Assembly: GCA_001296005.1 (NCBI GenBank)
Contig: LJHR01000017.1
Span: 1-64,000 of the forward strand
Length of the DNA stretch: 64,000 bases
DNA from: an alpha proteobacterium AAP38
GTDB lineage: Bacteria > Pseudomonadota > Alphaproteobacteria > Azospirillales > Azospirillaceae
Reading direction: 5' to 3'
The notes under the pieces: model-generated
What the model saw: the letters and a program-made list of their open reading frames with translations, nothing else
Told to the model about the DNA's origin: nothing
Database searches by the model: none
Shown here: in pieces, positions 24,848 through 33,221 of the stretch
How the letters are laid out: every line of letters begins with the position of its first letter
How positions within the stretch are numbered: the stretch's first letter is position 1
Program-made: the position numbers and the translations under genes

Positions 24848-25765
24848 ATGGGTACCGTCCACCAGCTGATTTTGGATGCGGGCATCGATCAGGCCCGGCT
24901 GCTTACCACCAATAAGGTTGAGCGGCAGTGCGTGGACACGGCCTTTGCCGTCATGAGCGATGAACAGCAACGGGTCGGCATCATGCATGCCGGTTTCGCC
25001 ATGACCGCCTTACCCCACAAAGAAATTCAGGAGACCAAATGGGTCCGCGATGGCGGTGGAGTGCGCCTCATCATCGACAGCGGCACAACCCGTGATCTAC
25101 AGCCAGTCGGCATACCCTACGGGTCCATCGCCCGGATGATCCTGCTCTATTTGCAAACCGAGGCCGTAAAGACACGCAGCAGGGATATCGAACTGGGCCG
25201 GAATATGAACCATTGGCTCAGCACGATGGGTATAGAGGCGGTCGGCGGCAAGACCTATCGCCTAGTACGCGAGCAATCGAAGCGCCTCAGCCTTTGCCGT
25301 TTGACCTTCTTTCGCGAGGCCGGCGGCGCGCAGATGGTCAGCAACGGCAGCTTCGTACGCGATGCTATCCTGCCCATTGACGGCGATGACGGGCAGATGA
25401 CCCTCTGGCGGGAATCTGTGCGGCTCGACGAGGGCTTCTATCAGAGCTTGATCGACCATCCCATGCCGGTCAGCGAAGCCGCGATAAAGGAGATAGGCGG
25501 GCGCTCCATGGCCATCGATGTCTATGTCTGGCTGGCCTACCGGCTGCATCAGTTGGGCAAGCCGACGCCGGTGTCATGGGCTGCTCTTTTCGCACAGTTT
25601 GGTGGCGGCTATCAGCAGATCAGGCAGTTCCGGGCCCGGTTCAAGGAGCCTTTGGCGCTGGCCCTGGCAGCCTACCCGGAGGCAAAGGTCAATGTCGATG
25701 ACCGGGGAGTGACCCTGCATCCATCAGTCTCTCCTGTCCCAAGCCGGCATATATCGGGCCGATGA
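24848..25765 (+). CDS. repA: RepA-type plasmid replication initiator (copy 1)
   Basis: A 305-residue plasmid initiator. It begins MGTVHQLILDAGIDQARLLT, and has SIARMILLYLQTEAVKTRSR, ELGRNMNHWLSTMGI and RSMAIDVYVWLAYRLHQLGK PTPVSW, blocks shared almost one to one with the second RepA at 48245-49174. The SMAIDVYVWLAYRL helix and the IELGRNMNHWL block are typical of RepA proteins of alphaproteobacterial iteron plasmids. ATG 24848 is chosen because the paralogue starts at the matching residue. It should bind the surrounding GGACTCT-type iterons. Confidence 0.85.
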   Translation: MGTVHQLILDAGIDQARLLTTNKVERQCVDTAFAVMSDEQQRVGIMHAGFAMTALPHKEIQETKWVRDGGGVRLIIDSGTTRDLQPVGIPYGSIARMILLYLQTEAVKTRSRDIELGRNMNHWLSTMGIEAVGGKTYRLVREQSKRLSLCRLTFFREAGGAQMVSNGSFVRDAILPIDGDDGQMTLWRESVRLDEGFYQSLIDHPMPVSEAAIKEIGGRSMAIDVYVWLAYRLHQLGKPTPVSWAALFAQFGGGYQQIRQFRARFKEPLALALAAYPEAKVNVDDRGVTLHPSVSPVPSRHISGR

Positions 25766-25772
25766 AGCGTCA

Positions 25773-25984
25773 CTAGAGTCCAAAAAGAAGGCCGGGATTG
25801 ATCTCGGTCTTCTTCTCATCTTCTGGATCTTGCCCCAGCCGCTCCACCTGCTGACTGTCAATCTCGACACCCAGCCGGCTAACCTTGGCCTCCAGTTCAT
25901 CGCCGTGACCGGGCTGAACGTCAGGCGCACCATCCCATCATCATCGGTGATGTCCTTGATGGCCATGCCGGCAACATGGAACAT
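25773..25984 (-). pseudogene. Small frameshifted gene
   Basis: Two adjoining minus-strand frames give one protein-like product. From ATG 25984 it reads MFHVAGMAIKDITDDDGMVR LTFSP; from about 25910 a second frame continues GHGDELEAKVSRLGVEIDSQ then QVERLGQDPEDEKKTEINPG and ends at 25773. One missing base near 25910 would explain the break, giving a ~70-residue protein. No family is recognised. The 3' end overlaps the downstream iteron at 25767. It may be a true frameshift or a sequencing error. Confidence 0.4.
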
Positions 25985-26230
25985 TGAGTGTGGAATGCCC
26001 GATCGTACTATGCTGACAGCCTTAAAAACATAGACTGGGTGAGTTTTTTTATTGTTATTATACATAGAACTTCAGTGCTGATTGATAATCAAACGGCCTG
26101 CATAGGGGGTGGTTTCTCGATGGCATGTGCGAAAACAGGTACGAGTTGTGTATCAATTCTGTTATGCTTTTCTGCTGATTCATTCGGCTAGACACTGCAC
26201 CGTGTTCTATCTTTCAGTGTGGATATTGAA
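25985..26230. other. AT-rich intergenic region
   Basis: About 245 bases upstream of the heptose fusion gene, AT-rich around 26040-26080. It probably contains the promoter for 26231, but I could not set exact boxes. No gene is supported. Confidence 0.35.
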
Positions 26231-27541
26231 ATGAGCAGTATTGTGACAAGTGAACTCAAGAGCCCACAGGCCGTCATCCTGGTCGGTGGTCGCGGAACAC
26301 GCTTGGGCAGTCTGACCGAGGCGACACCAAAACCTCTCCTGAAGGTCGGATACCAGCCGTTTCTTGATCACCTAATCTGCAACTTGGCCCGGTATGGTTT
26401 CAGGCGCATCCTGTTGCTGGCAGGCTATCTGGGTCACCAAATGCAGAGCTTAGTGGAACGCTGGCGGAGCGCAGGAATAGATATCGACTGCATGATCGAA
26501 CCGCTGGCAGCCGGTACTGCCGGTGCCCTACACCATGCAGCGGACCGGTTGGACGAACAATTCCTCTTGGTAAATGGCGACGCTCTCGTCGACATGAATT
26601 ATCTCGACCTGCTCGTCAATCAGAGCTGGGCACCTGGTCTACTGGCACGGGCGGCTCTACGCCGGATCAAGGACAAATCTGGCGATGGTGGTATCGAACT
26701 TAACGGAGAACGAATAAACGTCTTCGAGGAGCGATCAGAGAAAACGGATTCCGGCATCATCAGTGTCGGCATTTACTGGTTGGACCGGTCGATCCTTAAC
26801 ATGATCTCAGCTCTGCCCTGTTCATTAGAACAGACAATCATGCCGGCTCTGGCCAAGAAGGGGCGGCTAGGCGGAAGAATCTATGACGGCTACTACATTG
26901 ACATAGACACACCAGCCGATCTCACACGGGCCGGGATGGAGATTCCATCCTGGTGGAGGCGGCCAGCCCTATTCCTTGATCGTGACGGGGTCGTGAATGT
27001 TGATGTCGGTTATGCACACCACCCATCTCAGATCAAATGGCTCCCAGGGGTACAGGATGCCATTCGCCTTGCCAATGAAGAGGGTTATTTCGTCTTCATT
27101 GTCACAAACCAAGCAGGCGTTGCTCACGGCTATTATGATGAATTGGCCGTTTTGAATTTACATTCCTGGATGCAAGCGCAACTACGTTCCTGTGGTGCCC
27201 ATGTTGATGAATGGCGTTACTGCCCATATCACCCGGATGGCATCGTCGACGCGTACCGGCAACATCATCCAGATCGGAAGCCGAAGCCGGGAATGCTGTT
27301 AGACATCATCTCTCGTTGGCCAATCTGCAGAGAAGGTAGCTTTCTGATCGGTGACCGAGATACCGATATGGCAGCAGCCGCAGCGGCGGGCATTTCCGGC
27401 TACATTGTGGAGAAAGAGCAAATTTTTGATCAAGTCCGCACTGCTATTAAAGAATGCCGCCGTAAAAAATACATCGCCCAATCACACCTGGCGTTTAATA
27501 ATACAGAGCCCGAAATGGGCTATAAATTTCTTAGGAAATAA
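26231..27541 (+). CDS. Heptose-1-phosphate nucleotidyltransferase / heptose bisphosphate phosphatase fusion
   Basis: A 436-residue two-domain protein. Residues ~8-235 form a sugar nucleotidyltransferase like HddC: VILVGGRGTRLGSLTEATPK PLLKVG, then FLLVNGDALVDMNY. Residues ~245-410 are a HAD phosphatase like GmhB: PALFLDRDGVVNVDVGY, FIVTNQAGVAHGYY, CPYHPDGIVDAY with further Cys/His for zinc, RKPKPGMLLDI and IGDRDTDMAAAAAAGI. Such enzymes make GDP-D-glycero-D-manno-heptose from the bisphosphate. Both catalytic steps are fused in one chain. ATG 26231 is preferred to GTG 26219. It stands alone on the plus strand. Confidence 0.82.
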   Translation: MSSIVTSELKSPQAVILVGGRGTRLGSLTEATPKPLLKVGYQPFLDHLICNLARYGFRRILLLAGYLGHQMQSLVERWRSAGIDIDCMIEPLAAGTAGALHHAADRLDEQFLLVNGDALVDMNYLDLLVNQSWAPGLLARAALRRIKDKSGDGGIELNGERINVFEERSEKTDSGIISVGIYWLDRSILNMISALPCSLEQTIMPALAKKGRLGGRIYDGYYIDIDTPADLTRAGMEIPSWWRRPALFLDRDGVVNVDVGYAHHPSQIKWLPGVQDAIRLANEEGYFVFIVTNQAGVAHGYYDELAVLNLHSWMQAQLRSCGAHVDEWRYCPYHPDGIVDAYRQHHPDRKPKPGMLLDIISRWPICREGSFLIGDRDTDMAAAAAAGISGYIVEKEQIFDQVRTAIKECRRKKYIAQSHLAFNNTEPEMGYKFLRK

Positions 27542-27662
27542 GATTAGAAAATGTCACATATAGATCATTTACTGTGATAATGGGCAACTGATATATGTTT
27601 TTGGTAATAAATATTGCTAAATTGAAATATAAAGCCATTGCTATATGATACATCTCCATTCT
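27542..27662. other. Convergent AT-rich gap
   Basis: AT-rich 120 bases between two converging genes; no gene and no clear terminator hairpin is visible. Confidence 0.3.
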
Positions 27663-28346
27663 TCACCTCACAGGGGCTTTGACACCTCCTTTCAGTATAG
27701 CCACCACCTCGGCAGCAAATGCTCTGGTATTGGCCAGAGCTGCCTTGATATTGGTTACCTGCGATGGATCCAATCCCCCCAATGTACCGCCAAAAGCAAA
27801 GATGGCACGGAAGGCATCGCGTTCATGTAGCTGCGTAGCAAAAACGGGAATTTCATTTTCTGCAAATTCAATTGCAATGCTCTGCAACGAACGAGGCTTG
27901 ATCGCTGCGCTGGTACGGGTGAACAGCACCGCGAATGGAATTTGGCGACGAAAGGCACGCTCCTGGCTACGTACTAAGCGGATAGCCTTTACAGCCTCGC
28001 CTGCATCAAGCTGTGAGCCTTGACTGGGAATCACGACCAGATCGGCTCGGCTCATTGCGTAGCCTACCATCATGGAAGCTGTTCCTTCCAGATCGACAAT
28101 GACGAAGGCTGTCCGCTGCGCTGCTTCATCAATGGTGTCGGTCACCGTCTCTTCGGACACATCGGACAACACCGTCAGATTGGTAGGTTTGCCCGGCAGT
28201 CGGGCCCAAGCGGAAACGGGCTTGTTCGGGTCGGCATCGACAACAGTGACACTCGCCCCCTGCTCCGCAAGTGTGCAAGCCAGCAATACCGCTGAAGTGG
28301 ACTTACCTGCCCCACCCTTAGGACTGGCAAAGACGATCGTAGGCAT
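27663..28346 (-). CDS. parA: ParA-family partition ATPase
   Basis: A 227-residue ParA/MinD-type ATPase with the deviant Walker A motif [15 protein letters not shown] at residues 9-23, the acidic [15 protein letters not shown], and Walker B-like [20 protein letters not shown]. The small size with no N-terminal DNA-binding extension fits type Ib or VirC1-like ParA proteins. The partner encoded upstream is a ribbon-helix-helix protein, which fits that class. It moves plasmid copies apart by nucleoid binding. Intergenic palindromes between the two genes are likely the binding sites of the partner. Confidence 0.89.
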   Translation of the reverse strand: MPTIVFASPKGGAGKSTSAVLLACTLAEQGASVTVVDADPNKPVSAWARLPGKPTNLTVLSDVSEETVTDTIDEAAQRTAFVIVDLEGTASMMVGYAMSRADLVVIPSQGSQLDAGEAVKAIRLVRSQERAFRRQIPFAVLFTRTSAAIKPRSLQSIAIEFAENEIPVFATQLHERDAFRAIFAFGGTLGGLDPSQVTNIKAALANTRAFAAEVVAILKGGVKAPVR

Positions 28347-28363
28347 GACATTGATCCACGCAA

Positions 28364-28550
28364 GATATCTATTTGATATCAGACAGTTAGTTTATCTCTG
28401 TATAGAGATACACACACTCTCTCTGGTGACCGAAAACTCAAAGAATGGCAAGGACTCTGTACGACCACACAAAGGCAGAGATGACGCAAGCTCTATGATA
28501 TCATAGAGCTACTAAGCAAATAAACGATATCATACAGATATCGTTTATTT
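28364..28550. promoter_or_regulatory. TGATATCA palindromes between parA and its partner gene
   Basis: Sites: GATATC at 28364 and 28375; a perfect 22-base palindrome at 28489-28510 (half AGCTCTATGAT); and a 14-base inverted repeat with arms 28518-28531 (AAATAAACGATATC) and 28537-28550 around a 5-base spacer. The last may terminate the partner gene. The others are likely binding sites (operator or parS) for the ribbon-helix-helix protein. Confidence 0.62.
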
Positions 28551-28558
28551 CACCCTCC

Positions 28559-28921
28559 TCAACCATTGCTCTTGTCAGAAAGCTTGTACTGGAGGGCCGC
28601 AACAGCATGCTCTAGTACTTCGCCCAAAACCCAGCCCTGCTTGTCGGCAATGGCCAAGAACGTGTCGATCGTTTCCTGGCGGGCGCGAATATTGAATTGC
28701 ACATTGCGACCAGTGCGATGCCGCCTCTGTTCACGTTTCGGCTGGACTGCCGGAACTACGGCCGGCTTTGCCTCTCGGCTAGGAAAGCGAGCAGCCTCCG
28801 ACACTGCACGGATAGCGTCAGCCGGTGGCGCTTGGATATCCTGAGGTGCTTTGGGCGCAAAGCCAGACAGATCAAGCGAGTCGACTGGGTCACCGAAAAT
28901 ACTGGCGCGGGTCTTGCCCAT
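28559..28921 (-). CDS. Ribbon-helix-helix partition partner (ParB/ParG-like)
   Basis: A 120-residue basic protein. The N-terminal ~60 residues are low in structure and Pro/Ala-rich. The C-terminal part RTGRNVQFNIRARQETIDTF and LAIADKQGWVLGEVLEHAVA reads as a ribbon-helix-helix: a beta strand (NVQFNIRA), a helix, the G-W turn and a second helix. ATG 28921 is chosen because AGGAG sits 8 bases upstream; ATG 28927 would leave only 2 bases of spacing. It precedes parA on the same strand, as a centromere-binding partner would. The role is inferred from context. Confidence 0.72.
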   Translation of the reverse strand: MGKTRASIFGDPVDSLDLSGFAPKAPQDIQAPPADAIRAVSEAARFPSREAKPAVVPAVQPKREQRRHRTGRNVQFNIRARQETIDTFLAIADKQGWVLGEVLEHAVAALQYKLSDKSNG

Positions 28922-28983
28922 GTCCATCGCTCCTGAGGGTAGGTCAGCACGATTCTTCAAACATAAATTCAGTCTGATATTAT

Positions 28984-29042
28984 ATTGATATCATGATATC
29001 AATCACATATGCAACAGATACTGATATTCACTTGATATCAAG
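28984..29042. promoter_or_regulatory. TGATATCA sites upstream of the partition operon
   Basis: A perfect 20-base palindrome at 28984-29003 (two abutting TGATATCA units, half ATTGATATCA) and CTTGATATCAAG at 29031-29042, about 65-120 bases before the start of the ribbon-helix-helix gene. They probably are its operator and part of the centromere. Confidence 0.65.
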
Positions 29043-29046
29043 GTGC

Positions 29047-30027
29047 TTAGATACCTCTGTAAGCCTTGAACCAGTCGATGAAGCGGGGGATGCCGTCATC
29101 CAGGCTGATGCTGGGCTGGTAGCCCAGATCCTGGCTGCTGGCGGCGATATCGGCGCAGGTCGCGGCGACGTCACCGGGCTGGATCGGTTCCAGCACCATC
29201 TCTGCCTTACGGGCGAGGGCCTGTTCGATCAGGCCGATGAAACGCAGTAGCGGTTCGGGGCGGCGATTACCCAGATTATAGACCCGGTGCGGCACCACAT
29301 CCTGGCCCGGCGCGGCCGGTCGGTCGAGGGTGGCCAGCACGCCTGCCACGATGTCATCGACAAAGGTGAAGTCGCGAGCCATGTTGCCATGGTTGAACAC
29401 CCTGATGGGCCGACCTTCCAGAATGGCCTCGGCAAACAGCATCGGGGCCATGTCGGGCCGGCCCCAGGGGCCGTAGACCGTGAAGAAGCGCAGACCCGTG
29501 GCCGGCAGCCCGTAGAGATGGCTGTAGGTGCGGGTGATCAGCTCATCCGCGCGCTTGGTGGCGGCATAGAGAGAGACAGGCCGGTCGACACGGTGGTCGA
29601 TGGAGAACGGGATCTCCTGATTGGCGCCATAGACGGAGGATGAGCTGGCATAGACGAAATGCTGGAGACCCGGCAACAGGCGCGCCGCCTCCAGCATCAC
29701 CACCTGCCCCATCAGGTTGGTCTGGATATAGGTATAGGGATCGATCAGCGAATGGCGCACCCCGGCTTGGGCTGCCAGATGGATGATGCCCGTGATTTCC
29801 GGGTGTGCCTGGACCAGGGCTGTCATGCCGTCACGGTCGGCAATGTCCAGGTTCTGGAACCGAAAGCCGGGATGGGGCGTGATAAGGTTGAGCCGCGCCT
29901 GCTTCAGGCGGATATCGTAATAGGGGGAGAAATTATCCACCCCCAGCACTTGGTCCCCCCGGTCCAGCAGCGCCCGGCAGGTATGGTATCCGATGAAGCC
30001 GGCAGCGCCGGTGACCAGGATCGGCAT
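29047..30027 (-). CDS. NAD-dependent epimerase, UDP-glucuronate 4-epimerase type
   Basis: A 326-residue extended SDR. The NAD-binding motif is LVTGAAGFIGYHTCRALLDR at the start; VLGVDNFSPYYDIRLKQARL is the mark of UDP-glucuronate 4-epimerases (LspL/CapI group). The catalytic Ser-x(n)-Tyr-x-x-x-Lys is in YASSSSVYGANQEIPF and SLYAATKRADELI near 133-160. It would supply UDP-galacturonic acid for the glycan. It is a single minus-strand gene with the partition region on one side and a 58-base inverted repeat plus cysNC on the other. Confidence 0.87.
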   Translation of the reverse strand: MPILVTGAAGFIGYHTCRALLDRGDQVLGVDNFSPYYDIRLKQARLNLITPHPGFRFQNLDIADRDGMTALVQAHPEITGIIHLAAQAGVRHSLIDPYTYIQTNLMGQVVMLEAARLLPGLQHFVYASSSSVYGANQEIPFSIDHRVDRPVSLYAATKRADELITRTYSHLYGLPATGLRFFTVYGPWGRPDMAPMLFAEAILEGRPIRVFNHGNMARDFTFVDDIVAGVLATLDRPAAPGQDVVPHRVYNLGNRRPEPLLRFIGLIEQALARKAEMVLEPIQPGDVAATCADIAASSQDLGYQPSISLDDGIPRFIDWFKAYRGI

Positions 30028-30093
30028 GGCATGTTCCTACATCGCCGGGTGCGTTGGAATGGAGGCTATGAGCGATCCGGCGGGGGATAGCAA

Positions 30094-30151
30094 GGGGTTG
30101 GGATCAATATGATATTAGATAGCTTTCAGATATCATATTGATCCCAACCCC
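30094..30151. repeat. Perfect 22-base inverted repeat with TGATAT arms
   Basis: Arms 30094-30115 and 30130-30151 are perfect complements (outer part GGGGTTGGGATCAATATGAT), with a 14-base loop TAGATAGCTTTCAG. It lies 11 bases after the cysNC stop. It could terminate cysNC transcription, though no T-run follows. Its inner part repeats the ATGATATTAGA motif also found at 33092, so a protein-binding role linked to the partition sites is possible. Confidence 0.7.
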
Positions 30152-30162
30152 TGCGCCGCCAT

Positions 30163-32016
30163 TCACTCCATGGATGGAATGATGCCGGTTTGGGCAAGAT
30201 GACGCACAACCGCATCGGCCAGGGATGCCGGAGGGCCGGCACCGGTGTCGAGGCGCAGATCAGGTTCCGTCGGAGGCTCGTAAGGGCTGCCGATACCTGT
30301 GAAGTTGGGCAGGACGCCGGAGCGCGCCTTGCGGTACAGCCCCTTCACGTCGCGGGCCTCGCAGATATCCAGCCGGGTATCGACAAAGATCTCCAGAAAT
30401 TCACCGGGCGGCAACAGGGACCGCGCCATCTCGCGGTCGGCACGGAAGGGGCTGATCAGGCTGACCAGCACGATCAGGCCGGCTTCGGCCATCAGTTGCG
30501 CGACATGGGCGACGCGCCGGATATTCTCCACCCGGTCGGCAGGTGTGAACCCCAGATCTCGGCACAGGCCATGGCGGACATTGTCGCCATCCAGGCTCAT
30601 CGTCCGGCAGCCGGCCGTATGCAGCCTTTGTTCGACCAGATCCGCGATGGTGGTTTTCCCGGCCCCCGACAGGCCCGTGAACCACAGGACGCAAGGTCGG
30701 TGCCCATTGGCGGCCACCCGGTCCGGCTTGCCCACCCGCATGGGCTGGCGCTGGATATTGCCGGCCCGGCGAAGGCCGTGCAGGACCATGCCACAGGCCA
30801 GCGTGGCGTTGCTGTGACGGTCGATCAGGATGAAGCTGCCGCAGGCCCGGCCATCGACATAGGGTTCGGCGGGCAGGGGGCGGTCGAGCGACAGGTTACA
30901 CAGGCCGACATCGTTCAGACCCAGCGCATGGGACGCCAGATGATCCAGGCTGTTCACATCCACACGATGCTTGATCTGGGTGATCTGTGCCGTCGCCGTG
31001 GCGGTGCCCATCCGGATCAGGTAGGCGCGGCCTGGCAGCAGCGGCTCGTCATGCATCCAGATGAGGTGGGCTGTGAACTGGTCGGTCACCTCCGGCTCTG
31101 CCCCCGGCGGTACCAGCATGTCACCGCGGGTCACATCGACATCGTCGGTCAGCACAAGCGTGACGGCCTGACCGGCGGCGGCCCGGTCGCGGTCCCCATC
31201 CTGGGTGACAATGCGGGCGATGGTGCTGTCGCGGCCCGATGGCAAGACCCGCACGGAGTTACCCGGCTGGATCGCGCCCGCCGCCACGGTGCCGGCCAGA
31301 CCCCGGAAGTTCCCGTCCGGACGCACGACCCATTGCACCGGGAACCGGAAAGGCCCGTCGGACGCGTCCGATGCGGCCGGCGCCGCTTCCAGCAGAGCCA
31401 GCAGCGGGGGCCCCGCATGCCAGGGCGTATGGGCCGACGCCCGTGTGACATTGTCCCCCGTCAATGCCGAGAGCGGCACCGACTGGATGTCCGTGAAGCC
31501 CAAAGCGGCGGCAAAGGCCCGGTAATCGGCCACAATGGCGTTGAACCGGTCCTGGTCCCAGCCGATGGCATCCATCTTGTTGACGGCCAGCACCACCTGG
31601 CGCACGCCCATCAGCGACAGGATGAAACTGTGCCGGCGGGTCTGGGTCAGCAGCCCCTTACGCGCATCCACCAGCAGCACGGCCAGATCGGCGTTCGAGG
31701 CGCCCGTGGCCATGTTGCGGGTATATTGTTCGTGTCCCGGCGTGTCGGCGACGATGAAACGCCGCCGGGCAGTGCCGAAATAGCGATAGGCGACATCGAT
31801 GGTGATGCCCTGTTCCCGCTCCGCCGACAGGCCGTCAACCAACAGCGCCAGATCCAGGTTGCCCCGCCCTGTCGTGCCATGGCGTTCGCTGTCCCGCGCC
31901 AGTGAGGCCAGCTGATCTTCCGGCACGGCGCCGCAATCATGCAGCAGCCGACCGATCAGGGTGGATTTGCCGTCATCGACGGACCCGCAGGTGATGAAGC
32001 GCAGCAGGGACATCAT
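30163..32016 (-). CDS. cysNC: Bifunctional sulfate adenylyltransferase subunit 1 / APS kinase (CysN-CysC)
   Basis: A 617-residue fusion, like rhizobial NodQ. Residues ~1-430 are the CysN GTPase: [39 protein letters not shown] and [20 protein letters not shown]. Residues ~445-617 are the APS kinase: [20 protein letters not shown], then [16 protein letters not shown] and [20 protein letters not shown]. With CysD it turns sulfate and ATP into APS and then PAPS. Its ATG overlaps the CysD stop (TGATG). No cysH or sulfite-reductase genes are near, and three sulfotransferases lie downstream in the region, so it serves sulfation and not cysteine synthesis. Confidence 0.93.
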   Translation of the reverse strand: MMSLLRFITCGSVDDGKSTLIGRLLHDCGAVPEDQLASLARDSERHGTTGRGNLDLALLVDGLSAEREQGITIDVAYRYFGTARRRFIVADTPGHEQYTRNMATGASNADLAVLLVDARKGLLTQTRRHSFILSLMGVRQVVLAVNKMDAIGWDQDRFNAIVADYRAFAAALGFTDIQSVPLSALTGDNVTRASAHTPWHAGPPLLALLEAAPAASDASDGPFRFPVQWVVRPDGNFRGLAGTVAAGAIQPGNSVRVLPSGRDSTIARIVTQDGDRDRAAAGQAVTLVLTDDVDVTRGDMLVPPGAEPEVTDQFTAHLIWMHDEPLLPGRAYLIRMGTATATAQITQIKHRVDVNSLDHLASHALGLNDVGLCNLSLDRPLPAEPYVDGRACGSFILIDRHSNATLACGMVLHGLRRAGNIQRQPMRVGKPDRVAANGHRPCVLWFTGLSGAGKTTIADLVEQRLHTAGCRTMSLDGDNVRHGLCRDLGFTPADRVENIRRVAHVAQLMAEAGLIVLVSLISPFRADREMARSLLPPGEFLEIFVDTRLDICEARDVKGLYRKARSGVLPNFTGIGSPYEPPTEPDLRLDTGAGPPASLADAVVRHLAQTGIIPSME

Positions 32017-32918
32017 CAGAAATAGCCCTCCCGCTTCTTCTGTTCCATGGAGGCCCCGGCATCGGCATCAATCAGCCGGCCCTGCCGTTCCGACAGGCGG
32101 GACCCCGCCAGCTCGCCGATGATGGCCTCCAGCGTGTCGGCCTGGCTGTCGATGGCGCCGGTCAGCGGATAGCAGCCCAGGGTGCGGAACCGCACCTTCC
32201 GCATCTCCGGCACTTCCCCCGGCAGCAGGGGCAGGCGGTGATCATCCACCATGATCCAGGTACCGTCCCGCCACACGACGGGACGCGGCTTGGCGAAATA
32301 GAGCGGCACGATGGGAATGGCCTCACGCGCGATATAGGCCCAGACATCCTGCTCGGTCCAGTTGGACAGGGGGAAAGCCCGGAGGCTTTCGCCCTTGCCG
32401 ATGCGCCCATTATAGAGATTCCAGAGTTCCGGGCGCTGGTTGCGGGGGTCCCAGCCATGGTTTCGATCCCGGAATGAAAACACCCGCTCCTTGGCGCGGC
32501 TGCGTTCCTCGTCACGCCGCGCCCCGCCAAAGGCTGCATCGAAACCGAAATGATCCAAGGCCTGCTTCAGTCCTTGTGTTTTCATGATGTCGGTATGCAC
32601 AGCCGATCCATGGCTGATCGGCCCCACCCCCTGAGCGACGCCATCGGGATTGGTATGGACCAGCAGCTCCAGCCCTAGGTCAGCCGCGATCTTGTCGCGG
32701 AAGCTGATCATCTCCCGGAACTTCCAGCCCGTATCGACATGCAGCAGGGGGAAGGGCAGGCGGCCTGGATAAAAGGCCTTCAGCGCCAGATGCAGCATCA
32801 CGGCGCTGTCCTTGCCGATGGAATAGAGCATCACCGGTTTTCGGAACTGGGCGACCACTTCCCGGATGATGTGGATCCCCTCCGCTTCCAGCTGATCAAG
32901 ATGGGTCATGATGCTCAT
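32016..32918 (-). CDS. cysD: Sulfate adenylyltransferase subunit 2 (CysD)
   Basis: A 300-residue PP-loop enzyme. The motif [20 protein letters not shown] near residue 31 is the ATP pyrophosphatase loop, and [38 protein letters not shown] and [16 protein letters not shown] are CysD blocks. It forms the ATP sulfurylase with the CysN part of the next gene. GGAAC lies 5 bases before ATG 32918. The first 40 bases of the gene and ~20 bases before it recur at 55231-55290. Full length for the family. Confidence 0.93.
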   Translation of the reverse strand: MSIMTHLDQLEAEGIHIIREVVAQFRKPVMLYSIGKDSAVMLHLALKAFYPGRLPFPLLHVDTGWKFREMISFRDKIAADLGLELLVHTNPDGVAQGVGPISHGSAVHTDIMKTQGLKQALDHFGFDAAFGGARRDEERSRAKERVFSFRDRNHGWDPRNQRPELWNLYNGRIGKGESLRAFPLSNWTEQDVWAYIAREAIPIVPLYFAKPRPVVWRDGTWIMVDDHRLPLLPGEVPEMRKVRFRTLGCYPLTGAIDSQADTLEAIIGELAGSRLSERQGRLIDADAGASMEQKKREGYF

Positions 32919-32938
32919 TCTGTTCCAGACACCGGCAT
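32879..32938 (+). repeat. 60-base segment duplicated at 55231-55290
   Basis: This segment covers the first codons of cysD and its ribosome binding site. The copy at 55231-55290 differs at only two positions and has the same orientation. It shows that cysD sequence, or a whole second copy, was once near the third origin. Confidence 0.85.
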
Positions 32939-33221
32939 TCTTGACGACGTAGTACCATCCTCAACCTTCTCAAACCACTGCAAGGAACTTGGGTTGGCAG
33001 GCAACGCCCTCCACTTGCGGCCAAAGCTGATAAGCATAGTGGATCATGAATAACGGCGTGCGAGAACAGGGGGATGTCTAGCACCAAACGAATGATATTA
33101 GAAAGCTATCAGTTAGCTTTATGATATCATTATGATAGGCAACTTTAATTTGACCGTCAGTATCTGGTAAGAACAGGGTAAGACTCCTTATAGTCGCAGC
33201 CCAGAAAGCCAGGGATAGGAT
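32919..33221. other. Divergent region between cysD and galE
   Basis: A 300-base non-coding stretch holding the promoters of both genes. At 33092-33130 there is an imperfect inverted repeat (arms ATGATATTAGAAAGCT and AGCTTTATGATATCAT, 14 of 16 matching) with a TGATATCA core at 33122. A ribosome binding site AGGATA precedes galE. Confidence 0.55.

Noticed and set aside
28364-29042. CRISPR-like array at the GATATC repeats
   Set aside because: The repeats are short palindromes at irregular spacing with no uniform spacers and no cas genes; they fit protein-binding sites.
30190-31905. A 571-codon plus-strand frame opposite cysNC
   Set aside because: The minus strand encodes an unmistakable CysN-CysC; the plus-strand product has shadow composition (Arg/Gln/His-rich) and no motif.
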